Shown here one piece after another: positions 8,632 to 16,484 of a stretch of DNA of 64,000 nucleotides. The stretch covers positions 109,506-173,505 of the forward strand of contig JAGPNE010000002.1 in assembly GCA_018052455.1 (NCBI GenBank), written 5' to 3'. A program made the position numbers and the translations under genes. The stretch comes from Candidatus Fermentithermobacillaceae bacterium. Lineage in GTDB: Bacteria; Bacillota; Sulfobacillia; Fermentithermobacillales; Fermentithermobacillaceae. Under the pieces are notes generated by a model, which worked only from the letters and a program-made list of their open reading frames with translations, ran no database searches and was not told the origin of the DNA. How positions within the stretch are numbered: position 1 is the stretch's first letter; each line of letters opens with the position of its first letter.

Positions 8632-9954
8632 TTGGCACGCAAAAAGGTCATAATAATGGGGGCAGCGGGAAGAGATTTTCACAACTTCAACACTGTGTAC
8701 AGGGAGGATCCCAACGTCGAAGTCGTATGTTTTACCGCTACCCAAATTCCTGATATAGAAGGCAGGACTTATCCGCCAAGGCTTGCTGGGCCATTGTATC
8801 CGAATGGGATTCCCATTTACGCTGAGTCGGAACTGGCTGATCTTATCAAGAAGCATGAGATAGACGAGGTCGTTTTCTCATACAGCGACATTTCTCACGA
8901 AAATCTCATGCACAAAGCTTCTGCAGTGCTTGCTGCAGGGGCTAACTTTAGTCTCCTGAGTTACCGTGCAACTGCTATTGAATCAAGCAAACCTGTGATT
9001 TCTGTGTGTGCAATCAGGACGGGTGTTGGCAAAAGCCAGACTACTAGGAGAGTTGCCCAGATCCTTAACGAGCGAGGCTTGAAGACCGCAGTGATTCGTC
9101 ACCCTATGCCTTACGGAAATTTGGAGGAGCAAATCTGGCAGAGGTTTGCTACTTACGAAGATCTAGACCGCCACAAGTGTACCATTGAAGAGCGAGAGGA
9201 GTATGAACCTCACATCGATAGGGGCATATTGGTTTTTGCGGGAGTAGACTACGGTGAGATCCTAAAGAGAGCCGAAGAAGAAGCAGATGTCATTTTGTGG
9301 GATGGTGGTAACAACGATGTACCGTTCTACAAGGTGGACTGTCAAATCGTACTCGTAGACCCGCACCGGCCAGGTCACGAAGTGAGCTACCATCCGGGTG
9401 AGACAAACCTTAGGATGGCAGATATTGTTGTCATAAACAAGATAGATACCGCAGACCCCAAGAATGTAGATCAGCTGAGGGATACAATAAGAAGAGTCAA
9501 TCCTGACGCCATTATTGTTGAGGCTGCATCTCCCATATTTACAGATGAACCCCGGAAGATAACTGGGAAAAAGGTTCTTGTTGTAGAAGACGGCCCGACC
9601 CTTACGCATGGCGAGATGCCTTATGGAGCAGGTATGATCGCAGCTAGCAAATGGGGGGCACTGGAGACGGTTGATCCGAGGCCTTGGGCTGTTGGATCAA
9701 TAAGACATACTTTTGAGAAGTATTCCCACATTGGTCCTTTGCTGCCTGCAATGGGTTACTCAGACAAGCAGATTGGAGAACTGGAAGAGACTATAAAAAG
9801 TGTTCCTTGCGACGTAGTCCTTATCGCAACGCCGATAGATCTTAGGCGGGTTGTGAACATTGACAAGCCGACAGTACGCATTCGCTACGAATTGCAGGAG
9901 ATCGGTACTCCGTCATTGGAAGAAGCCATGAAGATGGTAGGAGTGATATCCTAG
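8632..9954 (+). CDS. Cyclic 2,3-diphosphoglycerate synthetase-like NTPase
   Basis: The 440-residue product matches the COG2403-type family often annotated as cyclic 2,3-diphosphoglycerate synthetase, which in methanogens makes the thermolyte cDPG from 2,3-diphosphoglycerate. Features are the N-terminal VIIMGAAGRDFHNFN nucleotide-fold segment, a P-loop variant RTGVGKSQTTRR at about 129-140, LWDGGNNDVPF, and VINKID of G4 type. Bacterial members have not, to my knowledge, been shown to make cDPG, so the substrate is open. TTG 8632 is chosen because GGAGGG lies seven bases upstream; TTG 8617 lies within that site. A terminator follows, ending the run that starts with the AmmeMemoRadiSam genes. 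Confidence 0.78.
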   Translation: MARKKVIIMGAAGRDFHNFNTVYREDPNVEVVCFTATQIPDIEGRTYPPRLAGPLYPNGIPIYAESELADLIKKHEIDEVVFSYSDISHENLMHKASAVLAAGANFSLLSYRATAIESSKPVISVCAIRTGVGKSQTTRRVAQILNERGLKTAVIRHPMPYGNLEEQIWQRFATYEDLDRHKCTIEEREEYEPHIDRGILVFAGVDYGEILKRAEEEADVILWDGGNNDVPFYKVDCQIVLVDPHRPGHEVSYHPGETNLRMADIVVINKIDTADPKNVDQLRDTIRRVNPDAIIVEAASPIFTDEPRKITGKKVLVVEDGPTLTHGEMPYGAGMIAASKWGALETVDPRPWAVGSIRHTFEKYSHIGPLLPAMGYSDKQIGELEETIKSVPCDVVLIATPIDLRRVVNIDKPTVRIRYELQEIGTPSLEEAMKMVGVIS

Positions 9955-9982
9955 AAACGCGCAGGTTTTCTAAGGTATCGAG

Positions 9983-10010
9983 AAGGAGCGGTTCGATGGC
10001 CGCTCCTTTT
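9983..10010 (+). terminator. Probable intrinsic terminator
   Basis: A perfect 9-bp stem AAGGAGCGG / CCGCTCCTT with an 8-base loop is followed by TTTT, 28 bases after the preceding stop codon. The U tract is short, so strength is uncertain. Confidence 0.7.
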
Positions 10011-10082
10011 GTATGGTTTTTCCTAGACTCCTTGGATGTATTCTAATATCATGGAGGATAAAGCGGAGTTGAAAAGGGGGGA

Positions 10083-10379
10083 ATGGGGCTCAAAAGCCCT
10101 GCGAGATTGAATTGGGAGACTGTACTATCAACATTTTTGGTTGTGTTTCTGGCTGAACTTGGGGACAAGACGCAGCTTTCTACAATGGCCTTAGCGGCTT
10201 CCGAAAAGGCAGCTTGGAGCGTTTTTGTGGGTTCGGCTCTGGCGCTTGTCTTGTCGTCTTTTATTGGCGTTTTGGTTGGGGCTAGCCTATACCGCGTAGT
10301 ACCTCCACATATTATAAAGTATTGCGCAGGGGGAGCTTTCGTGCTAGTTGGGGTTTTGATGCTTCTGGGCAAGGTCTGA
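10083..10379 (+). CDS. Half-size UPF0016 (GDT1/TMEM165-like) cation transporter
   Basis: UPF0016 proteins are membrane cation exporters (manganese or calcium) with two copies of an E-x-G-D-K-(T/S) motif in two homologous three-helix repeats. This 98-residue protein contains only one repeat: FLAELGDKTQ at about residues 23-32, followed by two more hydrophobic segments. No second half is adjacent, so it would have to act as a homodimer or pair with a distant gene. ATG 10083 sits very close to its purine run; TTG 10107 is an alternative. No manganese riboswitch was recognised upstream. Confidence 0.75.
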   Translation: MGLKSPARLNWETVLSTFLVVFLAELGDKTQLSTMALAASEKAAWSVFVGSALALVLSSFIGVLVGASLYRVVPPHIIKYCAGGAFVLVGVLMLLGKV

Positions 10380-10394
10380 AGCAATTGGAGTGTA

Positions 10395-10423
10395 TTGAAT
10401 AGGTGCGTCTTTGAAGATAGTAT
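10395..10423 (+). promoter_or_regulatory. Candidate promoter for tRNA-Arg
   Basis: TTGAAT at 10395-10400 and TAGTAT at 10418-10423 are spaced by 17 bases, and the mature tRNA begins 24 bases after the -10 box, which fits a short 5' leader for RNase P. Confidence 0.45.
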
Positions 10424-10447
10424 TAGTATACAACTAGGTGAGACAGT

Positions 10448-10524
10448 GCGCCCGTAGCTCAAAAGGACAGAGCGTTGGCCTCCGGAGCCAAAGGCTGCGC
10501 GTTCGATTCGCGCCGGGCGCACCA
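10448..10524 (+). tRNA. tRNA-Arg (anticodon CCG)
   Basis: The acceptor arms GCGCCCG and CGGGCGC pair fully, followed by discriminator A and an encoded CCA end. The D arm (GCTC...GAGC), anticodon arm (TTGGC / GCCAA around loop CTCCGGA) and T arm (GTTCGATTC) are all present. Loop positions 34-36 read CCG, decoding the arginine codon CGG. It stands alone between the UPF0016 gene and the NYN gene. Confidence 0.95.
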
Positions 10525-10633
10525 TGTGATCTACAGCGAAAAACCTGTATATGATCGGGTTCATCTCGGCAAATGCCACAAACAAAAGATTGGGAGAAAA
10601 GATCTAAATTAAACTAATTAGGGGGAAACCATT

Positions 10634-11242
10634 GTGGACGAAAACTACTCTGCAATAACACGAGTTGCCGTATTTGTCGATGGATGGAATTTCAAGTACG
10701 CTACGTACGACGCCTTTGGGATCCAGGTAGACTTTGTGAAACTGCTCGACTATCTGACCAAGGGAAGCATCCTGATAAGGGCTTACTACTACACCGGCGA
10801 GTGGACTACAGATAGCATTGACCAATACGTTAAGCTATCAACCCAGTCGGATCTCCACAGTCTTAAGGAGGATCTTGAAGGTCAAAGACGACGTTCGCAA
10901 TCGTTTTATAGGTTTTTGAACCGTAATGGCTACATGGTAGTCCGCAAACCTCTTAAGGTTTTCGCCGGCGGCGCGATAAAAGCCGACCTGGATCTGGAAC
11001 TTGCAATAGATATGCTTTCTTTGGTTCCTCGATGTGACAAGTATATTCTTTGTTCCGGTGACGGTGATTTTGTCCCACTAGTCCGCGCGGTAGCGCAACG
11101 CGGGGTTCGTATACAGGTGCTTTCTACCCAGCATCAGGAAGCCTATATGAGATGCAACTACAAGGCTGCAGATGAGCTGGTAGATGCCGCCGACGAATTC
11201 ATAGAGCTTTACGATATTCTCGACGATATTACTAGGGACTAG
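10634..11242 (+). CDS. NYN (LabA/DUF88-like) domain protein
   Basis: The 202-residue protein has the PIN-like NYN fold of putative RNA nucleases. Acidic metal-site positions are D in VFVDGWNF (near residue 16), the aspartates in KADLDLELAIDML, and the pair in CSGDGDFVPLV. The whole protein is about one domain, without an added RNA-binding region. GTG 10634 follows GGGGGAAA. It is transcribed alone after the tRNA and converges on a minus-strand gene with an 11-base overlap of the coding ends. The RNA target is unknown. Confidence 0.85.
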   Translation: MDENYSAITRVAVFVDGWNFKYATYDAFGIQVDFVKLLDYLTKGSILIRAYYYTGEWTTDSIDQYVKLSTQSDLHSLKEDLEGQRRRSQSFYRFLNRNGYMVVRKPLKVFAGGAIKADLDLELAIDMLSLVPRCDKYILCSGDGDFVPLVRAVAQRGVRIQVLSTQHQEAYMRCNYKAADELVDAADEFIELYDILDDITRD

Positions 11243-11573
11243 CTACTTGTTCCGGCAAGATGTTCTCTAGCATGGTCTGTGATGCTAGATCTCTTGCGAT
11301 GTCTGGAAGGTGCACTGGAAACACGGGTTCCTGAGTTTTCTGTATTGCCCGGAGCAGCTGCTCAACCAGCCTACGGTCCAACTGCGATAGTTCTGCGCTG
11401 GACATAATCTCGTATACCTGGCCATCTCCGCGCTTTTCCATAAGAGTTGCTTTTATTGAGTACACACCGGGATGCGTGGTGCAATTGATTTCGTAGCGAA
11501 TCAGAAAATGTCGTCCTTCCTCGAGATGCTCTCTTGTTTGTTCGATCGGCCTGTCTGTTTCTACCATGGCCAT
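11232..11573 (-). CDS. Hypothetical protein, 113 aa
   Basis: I do not recognise this protein. It begins MAMVETDRPIEQT with a GGGGGAT-type ribosome binding site, has a central beta-rich-looking part (FLIRYEINCTTHPGVYSIKA), and an amphipathic helical C-terminal part (LSQLDRRLVEQLLRAIQK). No signal peptide or membrane segment is visible. The amino-acid make-up looks coding, and the strong ribosome binding site supports it. Its end overlaps that of the convergent NYN gene by 11 bases. Confidence 0.55.
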   Translation of the reverse strand: MAMVETDRPIEQTREHLEEGRHFLIRYEINCTTHPGVYSIKATLMEKRGDGQVYEIMSSAELSQLDRRLVEQLLRAIQKTQEPVFPVHLPDIARDLASQTMLENILPEQVASP

Positions 11574-11944
11574 CCCCCTCTTTTTCTATTAATCTAGTTG
11601 ACTGAGGCGCGCCTCTTGCCATTTTGCGAGACTTCACCGATAACCGTGTGAATTCCCTTGAGGATATTGGCAAGTCGGTCGACATTCGCTGACAGATGAA
11701 GATGGGTGAAAGGTGTGAAATTCACTCGTAAGTAGTGGCCCCGGTAGGCCGCCTTACTGTCTGGAGGCTTATTACGACAAGAGATGATCAATCTTGACGA
11801 ACAAGACTTTGCTTTGTTCGGGCTAATGCGTTTTCATGCAAACAGACACATTCGCCGGAACATCTTGGTTCAAAATAGGTCATAATAGGTGTTGTAGTCC
11901 GAAAATGTCTATAACAGTCAACGTTACAAGGGGATGAGGTTGGA
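11574..11944. other. Intergenic region upstream of the FMN-binding lipoprotein
   Basis: No convincing gene is seen. It holds a 7-bp inverted repeat CGAACAA / TTGTTCG at 11798-11804 and 11814-11820 with a 9-base loop, and a tandem AATAGGT repeat near 11874-11890 (AAATAGGT then CATAATAGGT). Either could be a regulator site for the divergent transcripts, but no good -35/-10 pair was found. A 65-codon minus-strand frame here lacks a ribosome binding site. Confidence 0.4.
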
Positions 11945-12643
11945 ATGAAGCGCTCTCTTACTTACCTGGCAATACTCACTGTACTAACTAGTTTTCTAAT
12001 GGCAGGTTGTGGTCCCAAAATCTACATTGATGGTACATACAAGGGAGTTTCTACGGCAGATGACAGAGGCTATGCTGTTGCGGAAGTCACTGTGAAAAAT
12101 GACAAAATTACGGAAGTGAGACTATCCGAGTTTACTGTATTCGGGGCGGAGAAGGACCTTGATACTTACGAATTCGAGGGAGCCAAGAAAGCAAACGAGG
12201 AGATTTCGAAACAGCTAGTAGGTAGGCAAGACGCCGCGGTCAGTGTTTATACTGGGGCGACTATATCTTCGAAGAAATACATATCGGCTGTCTCCTTTGC
12301 TCTAGAAAAGGCAAAGAAGAACCCCGACATAAAGAGTGTCTACTTTGACGGTACTTTCTCAGGCAAATCGTCTATTGAGAACGGTGGATACGGGGTAGCA
12401 CTAGTAACAATAGAGAATGACATGATCACCAAAGTCCGCCTCTTAGAATTTGACGACAAGGACGAACGCCGAGACTACCCGACCTACTCATATACACCTG
12501 TGCTTCAAGCCAAAGAGCAACTAGAGAGAGCATTCGTGGACAAAAACTCTGCTGAGGTCGAAGGATTTACTGGGGCGACGATCAGTTCCAAGAGGTGGAT
12601 CGAGGCTGTGTCGGACGCCTTGAATGCTGCGAGAGTGAGGTAG
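11945..12643 (+). CDS. Lipoprotein with two FMN-binding domains
   Basis: A signal peptide ends in the lipobox LMAG-C, so the mature protein is anchored to the outer face of the membrane. Two tandem FMN_bind domains follow (about residues 28-122 and 130-232), each starting with a YxDGTYKG or YFDGTFSG segment and ending with TGATISSK. In this family ApbE attaches FMN covalently to the threonine of the [S/T]GAT motif; both copies keep it, so the protein should carry two flavins. It probably passes electrons outside the membrane. No ApbE gene or membrane flavoprotein partner is nearby; a ferredoxin gene follows. Confidence 0.88.
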   Translation: MKRSLTYLAILTVLTSFLMAGCGPKIYIDGTYKGVSTADDRGYAVAEVTVKNDKITEVRLSEFTVFGAEKDLDTYEFEGAKKANEEISKQLVGRQDAAVSVYTGATISSKKYISAVSFALEKAKKNPDIKSVYFDGTFSGKSSIENGGYGVALVTIENDMITKVRLLEFDDKDERRDYPTYSYTPVLQAKEQLERAFVDKNSAEVEGFTGATISSKRWIEAVSDALNAARVR

Positions 12644-12677
12644 GAAACAGTCTTCGTCCAAAAAACCATGTGAAGTA

Positions 12678-12686
12678 TGTTATAAT
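12678..12686 (+). promoter_or_regulatory. Extended -10 promoter for the ferredoxin gene
   Basis: TG-T-TATAAT at 12678-12686 is a perfect -10 hexamer with the TGn extension; no good -35 box is visible. It lies 42 bases upstream of the chosen ferredoxin start codon. Confidence 0.5.
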
Positions 12687-12728
12687 TTTAGCGTAAAAAT
12701 ATCACGCAGAAGAAGGGTGGGTTGGAAC

Positions 12729-12917
12729 ATGCCAAAGGTTTGTGTTGATCAAGATCTTTGCATTGGTTGCGGGTTGTGCGCCGATACGTGTCCCGATGTC
12801 TTTGAATTGACCGATGAGGGCAAGGCAGCGGTAAAAGAAGGTGCTGAGGCCAATATCGACTGCGCAAGAGAAGCTGCGGATACTTGTCCTACCGAGGCCA
12901 TCAAGATTGGGGAGTAA
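12729..12917 (+). CDS. Ferredoxin, single [4Fe-4S] type
   Basis: This 62-residue protein has the motif C-IG-C-GL-C-ADT-CP near the N-terminus and a distant CAREAADTCP. That is the pattern of mono-cluster ferredoxins, in which three N-terminal cysteines and the last CP cysteine bind the cluster and two further cysteines can form a disulfide. ATG 12729 is preferred because AAGGGTGGG lies about eight bases upstream; GTG 12717 falls in that site. It has its own promoter and is followed by a hairpin, so it is probably monocistronic. Its redox partner is not evident. Confidence 0.92.
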   Translation: MPKVCVDQDLCIGCGLCADTCPDVFELTDEGKAAVKEGAEANIDCAREAADTCPTEAIKIGE

Positions 12918-12974
12918 ACGAAGCAGCACAGGTTTGTACATAGTGGTTCCTCTACGAGAGGAATAGCTACAGAG

Positions 12975-13009
12975 ATTGCCAGGTCTAGGCTAATAGCTAA
13001 CCTGGCAAT
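12975..13009 (+). terminator. Hairpin after the ferredoxin gene, possible terminator
   Basis: A perfect 10-bp stem ATTGCCAGGT / ACCTGGCAAT with a 15-base loop lies between the ferredoxin and dipeptidase genes. Only three T residues follow, so it may be a weak terminator or an RNA-stabilising hairpin. Confidence 0.5.
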
Positions 13010-13028
13010 TTGATAAGGGGGAAGTCTC

Positions 13029-14033
13029 TTGACAGACGCTTTGAATCTTCACCAGAGATCTATAATAATAGACGGCCACTGCGACACCCTTTTGTCTTTT
13101 GCCGGAAGAGGACTATACGATTCTTCGCAGCAGCGTGATTTCTTCGAGAAAAATGATACGGGACACATAGACCTTCCTCGACTGAAAGAAGGCGGGGTGA
13201 CCTGCCAAGTGATGGCTCTTTACATTGAGCCTCAATACAAGCCAACGCGTTCCTCGCGAAGATGCTTGGAACTTTTGGACGCGTTTTACAGTCTAGTTGA
13301 CGAGTCCGAAAGTTTTGTTCTTGCAACTTCTGCAAAAGACATAAGAAATGCGAAGAAGAACGGTGAGGTTTGTGGGCTCCTTAGCATAGAAGGAGGCGAG
13401 GCCATCGAAGGCAGCCTTCGTGTACTAAGGACCTTTTATCGACTGGGAGTAAGAGCTATGGGTCTTACATGGAATCAGAGAAACGACCTAGCTGACGGAG
13501 TAGGAGAAAAGCATGCAGGTTCCGGCATTACGGATTTAGGTGTTTCGGTTGTTAAGGAAATGGAACGGCTTGGAATGCTCGTAGACGTTTCTCACCTGTC
13601 CGAATCAAGCTTCTGGGGCATCGACGAGATCGCCGAAAGGCCGTATATCGCGTCTCACTCCAATGCTAGAGAGCTTGCCTCGCACCCGCGCAATCTTTCG
13701 GATAAGCAAATAGAGGCCTTGGCCAAAAAAGGCGGAGTTATCGGTGTAGTGTACTGCCCGGCTTTTGTTGATGACGATGACGAAAAAGTGTCTCTTTCCA
13801 GGCTTTGTGACCATATAGATCACATTAAAAAGGTTGCGGGCGTAGACCACGTAGGTTTGGGTTCCGATTTTGATGGATTTGGGACTCCACCTGGAAAGCC
13901 TCAGGTTTTCAAGGATGTCTCGGAGTTGCCGCTTCTTACGGAAGAACTACTGAACCGCGGATATAACGAGGAAGAGGTTCAGAAAGTTCTAGGAGGTAAC
14001 TGGCTGAGGGTGTACGAGGAAGTCCTGGGTTAG
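13029..14033 (+). CDS. Membrane dipeptidase family (M19) peptidase
   Basis: M19 enzymes are zinc dipeptidases related to renal dipeptidase, acting on L-D and L-L dipeptides. The 334-residue product carries IIDGHCDTL (metal ligands H17 and D19), SIEGGEAI (bridging glutamate), VDVSHLSESSFW, IASHSNARELASHPRNL and HVGLGSDFDG, all family signatures. There is no signal peptide, so it is cytoplasmic, as usual in bacteria. GGGGGAAG precedes TTG 13029. A terminator-like hairpin follows. It may take part in peptide or cell-wall dipeptide recycling, but no partner gene shows this. Confidence 0.92.
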   Translation: MTDALNLHQRSIIIDGHCDTLLSFAGRGLYDSSQQRDFFEKNDTGHIDLPRLKEGGVTCQVMALYIEPQYKPTRSSRRCLELLDAFYSLVDESESFVLATSAKDIRNAKKNGEVCGLLSIEGGEAIEGSLRVLRTFYRLGVRAMGLTWNQRNDLADGVGEKHAGSGITDLGVSVVKEMERLGMLVDVSHLSESSFWGIDEIAERPYIASHSNARELASHPRNLSDKQIEALAKKGGVIGVVYCPAFVDDDDEKVSLSRLCDHIDHIKKVAGVDHVGLGSDFDGFGTPPGKPQVFKDVSELPLLTEELLNRGYNEEEVQKVLGGNWLRVYEEVLG

Positions 14034-14078
14034 GCATATCTGCTTGGGCTGCCAACCCGACGCAATAGGCAAACCTGA

Positions 14079-14114
14079 AAAATGGGGATAGGGCCTGAGC
14101 TCAATCCCTATTTT
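14079..14114 (+). terminator. Probable terminator after the dipeptidase gene
   Basis: An 11-bp stem AAAATGGGGAT / ATCCCTATTTT with one G-U pair and a 14-base loop ends in TTTT. It closes just before the start of the next gene. Confidence 0.55.
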
Positions 14115-14134
14115 GATTGTGTAAGGGAATGATA

Positions 14135-15838
14135 ATGACGTCTGCCACGAGTTTTCACGGTGATATTCCATCTAGGAGAAACAGGAAAAAAAGAAAGCGG
14201 TCGCGGAGAAAGTGGCTGCTTGTATTCCTTCCTGCTATCGTGGTCATTGGGGTTTTGACTCATTACTCATTTCGTACTGTAGAATCCCCAGAAGCCGATC
14301 GTCCGTACCTGGTGTATTTAGCGGAAATTCAGGAATTTCCGGTCATAATGGAAGACAAAGAACCCTATGTACCTCTCACATTTATAAAGGACAAGATCGA
14401 TCCGGATGTGTATTGGGATGATTCTGGGGTTATGGTTGTTACTACGAAAGATAAAGTGATAAAACTCAGAACAGATTCGCTTACCGCGTATGTAAACCAG
14501 CATCCGGCTCCGTTGCAGTTTCCAGTCATACTCGAAGATGGGGAGCCCTATGTCCCTAGCAATACTCTACAATCCTTATACCCAGTTTCCACAGTATACA
14601 ACGCCGAGGCAGGCATGTTCTCTGTAAAACGGTTGGACCAGGTTGTAAAAGCCGGCACGTTAGTGTCAGATGCTTTCCTGAGGCAAGGACCTTCAGTACT
14701 GTCGCCTAGGGTTAAGGAGCTCGATGAGGGAACAGAGGTTACTATATATGGAGAGAGTGGGCGGTGGCTTCAGGTGGAGACTGAGGATGGACTATGTGGG
14801 TTTGTTCGGAGCAAGCAGGTAGCAGGTGTAATTGAAAGACCGCCTGTAGTTGACAGTGTTGCAGATTACGTACCGAAGTCTCTAAGAGGAGATAAGGTAG
14901 TATTGGCCTGGGAGCAAGTATATAGCGCCAGGATTGACACATCAAAAATAGGGGACATGCCGGGACTAAACGTCGTCTCGCCTACATGGTTTCATCTTTC
15001 CGACGACCAAGGAAACGTCGAAAACCGTGGCGACATAAACTACGTGAACTGGGCTCACTCAAGAGGATATCAAGTCTGGGCTCTTTTTTCCAATTCTTTC
15101 GATCTCGAGAGGACTTCAAAGGTGCTAAGAGACTCTGAACTTAGAGACAAGGTCATTTCCCAGATACTTGTGTACTGTAAGATCTACAGACTTGATGGGA
15201 TAAACATTGATTTTGAGAACGTGTATCTTGATGACGGGCCTTACCTGACTCAATTTGTGCGGGAACTGACCCCCTTGTTGCACGAACAAGGGCTCACTGT
15301 CTCTATAGATATTACCGTTAGGTCTAAGAGCCCCACATGGTCTCTTTTTTTGGAGAGAGACAAATTGTCGGAAACAGTTGACTACGTAATGCTTATGTCG
15401 TATGACCAATATTCTTCAGGCTCAGGTGTAGCCGGCCCTGTCTCGTCAATCTCCTGGACCGAATCGAATATAGTGACCACCCTTCTAGAGGTACCGAGCA
15501 AGAAGCTGGTACTGGGAATACCTTTTTATACGAGGTTGTGGACAGAAAGGACGGAAGACGGTACCACCGCTGTGACCTCTAAGGCTCTTGGAATGGAATC
15601 TGTATCGAAGTGGCTTCGAGAGCAAAACGTGACTCCTTCATACCAGGCGCAAACGGGCCTCTTCTATGCTGAAAAAAGAACTGGGAGCACTACCTACAAA
15701 GTCTGGATCGAAGATGCAAGTTCTGTGGAGAAACGAGTAGAACTGGCAAACAAATACAGTCTTGCAGGAATAGCAGCTTGGTCCCGCGGGTTTGAAACCC
15801 CTGATATCTGGAGTACTATAGAAAATACCCTCAAATAA
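14135..15838 (+). CDS. Secreted GH18 family protein with stalk and SH3 domains
   Basis: A very basic N-terminus and one hydrophobic segment (about residues 25-43) anchor or export the protein. A copper-amine-oxidase-N-like stalk follows (about 60-165, with two GEPYVP-type turns), then an SH3-like wall-binding domain (about 170-230). The rest is a glycoside hydrolase 18 barrel with the catalytic signature LDGINIDFE at about 353-361 and YVMLMSYDQY. GH18 proteins of this type act on peptidoglycan or chitin-like polymers; spore-associated YaaH/SleL-type enzymes are the nearest named group. AAGGGA six bases before ATG 14135 decides the start; ATG 14129 and TTG 14117 are alternatives. Confidence 0.85.
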   Translation: MTSATSFHGDIPSRRNRKKRKRSRRKWLLVFLPAIVVIGVLTHYSFRTVESPEADRPYLVYLAEIQEFPVIMEDKEPYVPLTFIKDKIDPDVYWDDSGVMVVTTKDKVIKLRTDSLTAYVNQHPAPLQFPVILEDGEPYVPSNTLQSLYPVSTVYNAEAGMFSVKRLDQVVKAGTLVSDAFLRQGPSVLSPRVKELDEGTEVTIYGESGRWLQVETEDGLCGFVRSKQVAGVIERPPVVDSVADYVPKSLRGDKVVLAWEQVYSARIDTSKIGDMPGLNVVSPTWFHLSDDQGNVENRGDINYVNWAHSRGYQVWALFSNSFDLERTSKVLRDSELRDKVISQILVYCKIYRLDGINIDFENVYLDDGPYLTQFVRELTPLLHEQGLTVSIDITVRSKSPTWSLFLERDKLSETVDYVMLMSYDQYSSGSGVAGPVSSISWTESNIVTTLLEVPSKKLVLGIPFYTRLWTERTEDGTTAVTSKALGMESVSKWLREQNVTPSYQAQTGLFYAEKRTGSTTYKVWIEDASSVEKRVELANKYSLAGIAAWSRGFETPDIWSTIENTLK

Positions 15839-15958
15839 GTTCCAAGCGTACCCACATTAAACGCCGTTTTCTCCGCTGACTCACTTTTTGTGCTTTTTCA
15901 GTGCTTAACTTCCCTTAGCGTAGTTTCGATACATTACATAGAGCAGGGAGGCGATGTA

Positions 15959-16474
15959 ATGTCAAAAGTCGAGACCTTACGGGAAGAAGCGAGTGACAAG
16001 AGTGACGGTAAGCAAATAGTGGCCTTTTCTCTGGGAAGCGAGATCTATGGAGTAGACATAAGTCAGGTACGGGAGATAATCCCAATCCAAAAGATCGTTC
16101 CGGTGCCCAGAGCGCCCGAATTCGTTGAGGGAATCATCAACCTTAGGGGCAAAGTCATTCCTGTACTCGACCTAAGAAAGCACTTTGGCTTTGAAAAAAA
16201 AGAAAGAGATGAGGATCAGAAGATTGTACTTGCCGAATCTCACAGCGAGAGTATAGGCGTAATAGTCGATTCAGTGTCTTCAGTGTTAAGAATTCCCGAA
16301 GACTCCATAGAACCGCCAGCTTCTGTAATAACGGGAGACGGTGTTGAATACATAGCAGGTATCGCCAAGATGAATAGTTCTTTGATTGTGCTTCTCGACC
16401 TTACAAAGATAATATCGGATGCCGAAACCCGTAGTCTCAAGGAAGTAGACCTGGCATCTGCCGTAGTCAAGTGA
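15959..16474 (+). CDS. cheW: Chemotaxis coupling protein CheW
   Basis: CheW links chemoreceptors to the CheA kinase. The 171-residue protein is one CheW-like domain with IVAFSLGSEIYGVDI, VPRAPEFVEGIINLRGKVIP, VLDLRKHFG and IGVIVDSVSSVLRI. A GGGAGG site nine bases upstream supports ATG 15959; the frame is open further 5' without a ribosome binding site. It is the first gene of an eight-gene chemotaxis operon; no promoter with a clear sigma-D-type consensus was recognised in front of it. Confidence 0.95.
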   Translation: MSKVETLREEASDKSDGKQIVAFSLGSEIYGVDISQVREIIPIQKIVPVPRAPEFVEGIINLRGKVIPVLDLRKHFGFEKKERDEDQKIVLAESHSESIGVIVDSVSSVLRIPEDSIEPPASVITGDGVEYIAGIAKMNSSLIVLLDLTKIISDAETRSLKEVDLASAVVK

Positions 16475-16484
16475 GTGGCGTATC

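Noticed and set aside
11594..11791. Minus-strand frame of 65 codons upstream of the 113-residue hypothetical gene
   Set aside because: Its part after residue 22 looks somewhat protein-like, but neither the TTG nor the internal GTG start has a ribosome binding site.
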